8,594 bases of DNA, from positions 1 through 8,594 of the forward strand of contig JAPUIP010000411.1 of assembly GCA_027296925.1 (NCBI GenBank), read 5' to 3'. The stretch is from Candidatus Poribacteria bacterium (GTDB taxonomy: Bacteria > Poribacteria > WGA-4E > PCPOR2b). Below, piece after piece: positions 6,017 to 8,594 of this stretch (the first letter of the stretch is position 1; each line of letters starts with the position of its first letter). Below the pieces are notes generated by a model. The model saw only the letters and a list, made by a program, of their open reading frames with translations, searched no databases and was not told where the DNA came from. The position numbers and the translations under genes are program-made.

Positions 6017-6469
6017 TCATTCCAAACTGTGGAAGAGATGACGGTTCTCGGACGGCACTTCACTGTCCGGCATGCCGGCTAACTGTTCGCCGGTGCGCGC
6101 CCACAATTCCAACGGATGCCCATCCGGATCATCAAAGTCGAAGTGAACGTCCCCATTCTCCTTTATGCGCTTGGGGGCATGGACACCGTGGTCCTTGAAA
6201 TGCTTCTCCCAAGCGTCGACGCCATCGATGTCAATTTCCATCGTAAAGTGCATCTTAGCGATTCCTTGGCCGGCTAGGGAAGCATGGGCGTCCGGCAACC
6301 ACAAACCAAGAAATCGATGCGGCGGGTCACCCATCATCATAATGACACATTGGTTCGGAATGCGAAACAATACCCGCATCCCGAGGACTTCGCAAAAAAA
6401 CTTCTCTGAGCGTTCAAGGTCGCTCACAGTCATAGCAATTTCGTGGTATCCCTTAATCGGAGGTGGCAT
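6017..6469 (-). CDS. VOC-superfamily (glyoxalase/extradiol dioxygenase-like) metalloenzyme
   Basis: Vicinal-oxygen-chelate protein of 150 residues made of paired beta-alpha-beta-beta-beta modules. Members include glyoxalase I, extradiol dioxygenases, epimerases and fosfomycin-resistance enzymes. The fold signature is clear: YHEIAMTVSDLERSEKFFCEVLGM at the start and FDDPDGHPLELWA near the end. Likely metal ligands are His9, His74 (KMHFTMEID) and Glu121 (HPLELW), a usual 2-His-1-Glu set, so it is probably catalytic. AAGGAG (6477-6482) sits 7 bases before the ATG, and the PrpD stop is only 14 bp upstream, so the two are almost certainly co-transcribed. The C-terminal tail after about residue 128 is outside the core fold. 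The substrate is not predictable. Possible roles are epimerase, lyase or ring-cleavage enzyme for the same pathway. Confidence 0.9.
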   Translation of the reverse strand: MPPPIKGYHEIAMTVSDLERSEKFFCEVLGMRVLFRIPNQCVIMMMGDPPHRFLGLWLPDAHASLAGQGIAKMHFTMEIDIDGVDAWEKHFKDHGVHAPKRIKENGDVHFDFDDPDGHPLELWARTGEQLAGMPDSEVPSENRHLFHSLE

Positions 6470-6483
6470 CTGTTATCTCCTTT

Positions 6484-7857
6484 TCAGTTTGGTGGTTCGT
6501 GCATCAACGCAATCAGTTCACAAATATCGGTTAATTCTTCCAGTCGCTGGACGGCGGCAATAATCTCCAACGCACGCGCCTCGCCCACGACCGGCGCAGC
6601 CCATCTAACAAATTTGGCTTCGAGTTCGGCCTGGCTGAGTGGGTTTTCGCTGCGACCTTTGGCAAAGTCAACTCGTTTGGACAAAAGCTGACCACGACTC
6701 GTTTTCACCTCTACGATGGCAGGGGCAGCCCCAGGTGAATCCGATAATTCCGGCGCCTCCATCAGATGAATACGCCGTGTCATCTCGCTGATAGCTGGCT
6801 CATCACGGCGATCATGCAGAAAATCATCCCAGCGGATTTCCCGTTCGATGGCCGCGATAGCCATGATATACTGCGCGCAGTGGGAGCGCAGCGGATTATT
6901 GTCGATGACCGGTCGGCGCGTGGCTTTCACCTTGTGAGTGATTTGGACGATTTCGTTCGGGTGCAGGTTATGCTCACTCATAATGCCGAGTAGGGCATCA
7001 ATCCCCGAATGAATATCGCCGCAGCAGGGATACTGCTTGAAACCGTCCGCCCGTTCGATGTAGAATTCGCTCCCCAGATCCCGGGTCAATTCCTCCAGGT
7101 GCATGGTCCCCGAAAAGGCGTCGAAGATATTATACTTCATCGGATCGAAGATGCCCTGGGGACCGCCAAAGCCACGTTCTGCCAATAGCCCCGCCGTTAC
7201 ACCATTCCGTGCTGCAACCCCGATACCGTAGGAACGGGAGTGTTCGGTCGGATCATCAACCCACGCGATCAAGCCCGAAGCGACATTTCCAGCTAAACCA
7301 CAAGTATTGACAAACCGCGGCGCATCGAGTTTCAAGGCATAGCCGGTAATGACTGCCGCGCCAAATGTGCCAAAGACCGCCGACGGATGGAAGGAATGCG
7401 GATACGAATGCTCAGTACGGCTGGCTTCGCTCACTCGGGCCGCGACGTCATAAGCCAGTGCCAATGCGGCAATCAAAGTCTTGCCGTCTAATTTCTGACG
7501 TTCGCCCATCACCAGGGCAGTCGGGACAAAAACCGCCGCGGCGTGCATGCGCGCAATGCCAGCCCCCTCAATGTCGGCTGCGTAGCCCATCGTGCCATTG
7601 GCGAGTGCGGCGTTGGCAGCTGGCGCCTTGAAGTTGCCTCCCAAAACCGTGCACTCCGGCGTTCCCCCCATCTGCTGGACAAAGTCGCCGATTAGGCGAG
7701 AGACAGGATGACGGTCTGGCCAAGCAGCAAACAGGGCGCCGAGCGTATCGAGGACGATATTTTTGGCGGTAAAGACAGCTTGGGGTGTCAGATCTTCATA
7801 TCGAAATGAAGTCGAATAGGCTGCAATGCATTGTGTATAAGACCACTGATTTTCCAT
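6484..7857 (-). CDS. MmgE/PrpD family protein (2-methylcitrate dehydratase/cis-aconitate decarboxylase-like)
   Basis: Homologue of 2-methylcitrate dehydratase PrpD and of cis-aconitate decarboxylase. These act on di- and tricarboxylates without an iron-sulphur cluster. At 457 residues it is full length, with an all-helical N-terminal and central domain and a smaller C-terminal alpha/beta domain. Recognisable blocks are NIVLDTLGALFAA (33-45), ANGT (86-89), SFHPSAVFGTFGAA with His157, the GLAGNVASGL block, and KQYPCCGDIHSGID (274-286). The usual HA-x-DxDDT motif is reduced to YAADIEGA (92-99), and the family's conserved Lys after ASG aligns with Arg208, so the chemistry may differ. The ATG at 7857 has no Shine-Dalgarno sequence (AT-rich upstream), unlike its neighbours. 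It is the first gene of the minus-strand series and is divergent from the exported lactonase-like gene. No prpB or prpC is nearby, so a methylcitrate cycle role is unsupported. Confidence 0.92.
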   Translation of the reverse strand: MENQWSYTQCIAAYSTSFRYEDLTPQAVFTAKNIVLDTLGALFAAWPDRHPVSRLIGDFVQQMGGTPECTVLGGNFKAPAANAALANGTMGYAADIEGAGIARMHAAAVFVPTALVMGERQKLDGKTLIAALALAYDVAARVSEASRTEHSYPHSFHPSAVFGTFGAAVITGYALKLDAPRFVNTCGLAGNVASGLIAWVDDPTEHSRSYGIGVAARNGVTAGLLAERGFGGPQGIFDPMKYNIFDAFSGTMHLEELTRDLGSEFYIERADGFKQYPCCGDIHSGIDALLGIMSEHNLHPNEIVQITHKVKATRRPVIDNNPLRSHCAQYIMAIAAIEREIRWDDFLHDRRDEPAISEMTRRIHLMEAPELSDSPGAAPAIVEVKTSRGQLLSKRVDFAKGRSENPLSQAELEAKFVRWAAPVVGEARALEIIAAVQRLEELTDICELIALMHEPPN

Positions 7858-7908
7858 ATTTTATTTTGGGCAAAGTGAATCGTGTTGCATCAAACGCCAC
7901 TTTTGGGC

Positions 7909-7937
7909 TTGATCTGTGTGGGCAGATCTGATAGAAT
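7909..7937 (+). promoter_or_regulatory. Sigma70-like promoter for the SMP-30 gene
   Basis: TTGATC (7909-7914) and TAGAAT (7932-7937) are separated by exactly 17 bases, the ideal spacing. The -35 box matches 4 of 6 and the -10 box 5 of 6 consensus positions. It lies 76 bases upstream of the + strand start codon in the divergent intergenic region 7858-8013. It is a sequence match only, with no transcription data. Confidence 0.5.
7911..7928. promoter_or_regulatory. Candidate operator: GATCTG-N6-CAGATC dyad
   Basis: A perfect inverted repeat with 6-bp arms and a 6-bp centre overlaps the last four bases of the -35 box and fills most of the promoter spacer. A dimeric repressor bound there would block the + promoter and could also influence the divergent PrpD gene. 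No regulator gene is in the window, so the cognate protein is unknown. Confidence 0.42.
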
Positions 7938-8013
7938 CTCCCCAATTTCAATCTCTGAGTAGAAAGAGGCTTTTCCGCCAATCTCACGCAAGACGCAAGA
8001 AAGGACTTAAAGT

Positions 8014-8594
8014 ATGTTAAACAACCACATGTCTCAACTGAAGCTCTTCTGCTTCGCATTTGCGGTCATCGTCGGTTCTGCTTCGACGATGATGTCAGCG
8101 TCCGCCGCTGAAGCACCGATGCCGAGCGGGGACCCAACCATCCTCCCGCCTTCTGCCAAACTGGAAGAACTGTTTAGCGATGCGTTTTTCACGGAAGGCG
8201 CCGCTGTGGCACCAGAGGGCACCGTCTACTTCAGCGACATTACTTTCACCTATCAGTCCGGCATGCAGGCTGGACACATCTGGAAGTATGACCCCAAAAC
8301 CGGCAAAGCCTCAGTTTTCCGCTCCCCCAGTGGGATGTCCAACGGCATTAAATTTGACGCCCAGGGGCGGATGATCGTCGCCGAAGGCGCAGACTATGGC
8401 GCACGTCGTGTCACCCGAACTGATATGAAAACGGGCAAAAGTGAAATCATCGCCGGTCTGTACGAGGGCCGCCCGTTTAATTCTCCCAATGACATCACGA
8501 TCGATGAGCAAGGCCGGATCTTTTTCAGCGACCCCCGGTATCTGGGGCACGAGCCGGTCGATCAGCCGGTCATGGCGGTGTATCGAATCGACCT
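8014..8594 (+). CDS. Exported SMP-30/gluconolactonase (LRE) family protein, 3' end outside the window
   Basis: Six-bladed beta-propeller of the senescence-marker-protein-30/gluconolactonase family, which hydrolyses sugar or other lactones using a divalent metal. The 193 residues seen cover the signal peptide and roughly the first half. The N-terminus has Lys10, a hydrophobic stretch (11-22) and an Ala-rich end (SASAAEA, about 28-34), a good signal peptidase I profile, so the enzyme is predicted to be periplasmic or secreted. Family landmarks are Glu61 (FFTEGAAVAPEG), SNGIKFDAQGRM (109-120) and NSPNDITIDEQGRIFFSDPRY with metal ligand Asn159. The later catalytic Asp lies beyond the edge. The ATG at 8014 is preceded by AAGGA (8001-8005) at 8 bases. 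A second ATG at 8029 would also leave a signal peptide. It is divergent from PrpD and probably controlled from the same intergenic region. Confidence 0.92.
   Translation, partial: MLNNHMSQLKLFCFAFAVIVGSASTMMSASAAEAPMPSGDPTILPPSAKLEELFSDAFFTEGAAVAPEGTVYFSDITFTYQSGMQAGHIWKYDPKTGKASVFRSPSGMSNGIKFDAQGRMIVAEGADYGARRVTRTDMKTGKSEIIAGLYEGRPFNSPNDITIDEQGRIFFSDPRYLGHEPVDQPVMAVYRID

Noticed and set aside
6484..7857. Methylcitrate cycle assignment for the PrpD gene.
   Set aside because: No methylcitrate synthase or methylisocitrate lyase is nearby and the active-site motif is atypical, so only the family name is used.

Overview
The window reads as a chromosomal stretch from a free-living, Gram-negative-type bacterium with moderate GC. 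No phage, transposon, CRISPR, tRNA or rRNA signal was seen. The mix of a phytanoyl-CoA-dioxygenase-like enzyme, a mandelate racemase/muconate lactonising enzyme homologue, an orphan thiamine-diphosphate enzyme and an exported SMP-30-type lactonase resembles gene content I associate with uncultivated environmental lineages such as Poribacteria, Latescibacteria or Tectomicrobia. That placement is an impression, not a demonstration.

Layout, right to left, because nearly everything is on the minus strand. At 7858-8013 a divergent control region separates an exported SMP-30/gluconolactonase-like gene (+, cut by the right edge) from an MmgE/PrpD-family gene (-). A sigma70-like promoter with a perfect 6-N6-6 dyad in its spacer drives the + side. 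PrpD is followed after 14 bp by a VOC (glyoxalase/extradiol-like) enzyme. A 193-bp leader with several repeat structures then precedes a tight unit: an acetolactate-synthase-like ThDP enzyme, a PduO-type cobalamin adenosyltransferase, a previously hidden 41-codon ORF, and an MR/MLE-family enzyme. The ORF fits the 118-bp gap exactly, with ATGA overlaps at both ends. After 85 bp comes a PhyH-type Fe(II)/2-oxoglutarate oxygenase. Further left are a 51-residue one-helix membrane protein and endonuclease V (nfi), a DNA repair gene that is probably unrelated. The leftmost 243 bases are AT-rich and hold only a doubtful start of another minus-strand gene.

Working hypothesis (inference): 7857 down to 1455 is a catabolic cluster for an organic or sugar acid. 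The exported lactonase would open a lactone. The MR/MLE enzyme would act at the alpha-carbon of a carboxylate. The PrpD and VOC enzymes would handle hydration, dehydration, isomerisation or metal-dependent steps. The ThDP enzyme would make or break a C-C bond next to a carbonyl. The oxygenase would hydroxylate. The adenosyltransferase would supply coenzyme B12 to a mutase or dehydratase encoded elsewhere. The most unusual features are non-canonical active-site residues in the ThDP enzyme and the PrpD protein, the hidden coupled small ORF, and the structured control regions.
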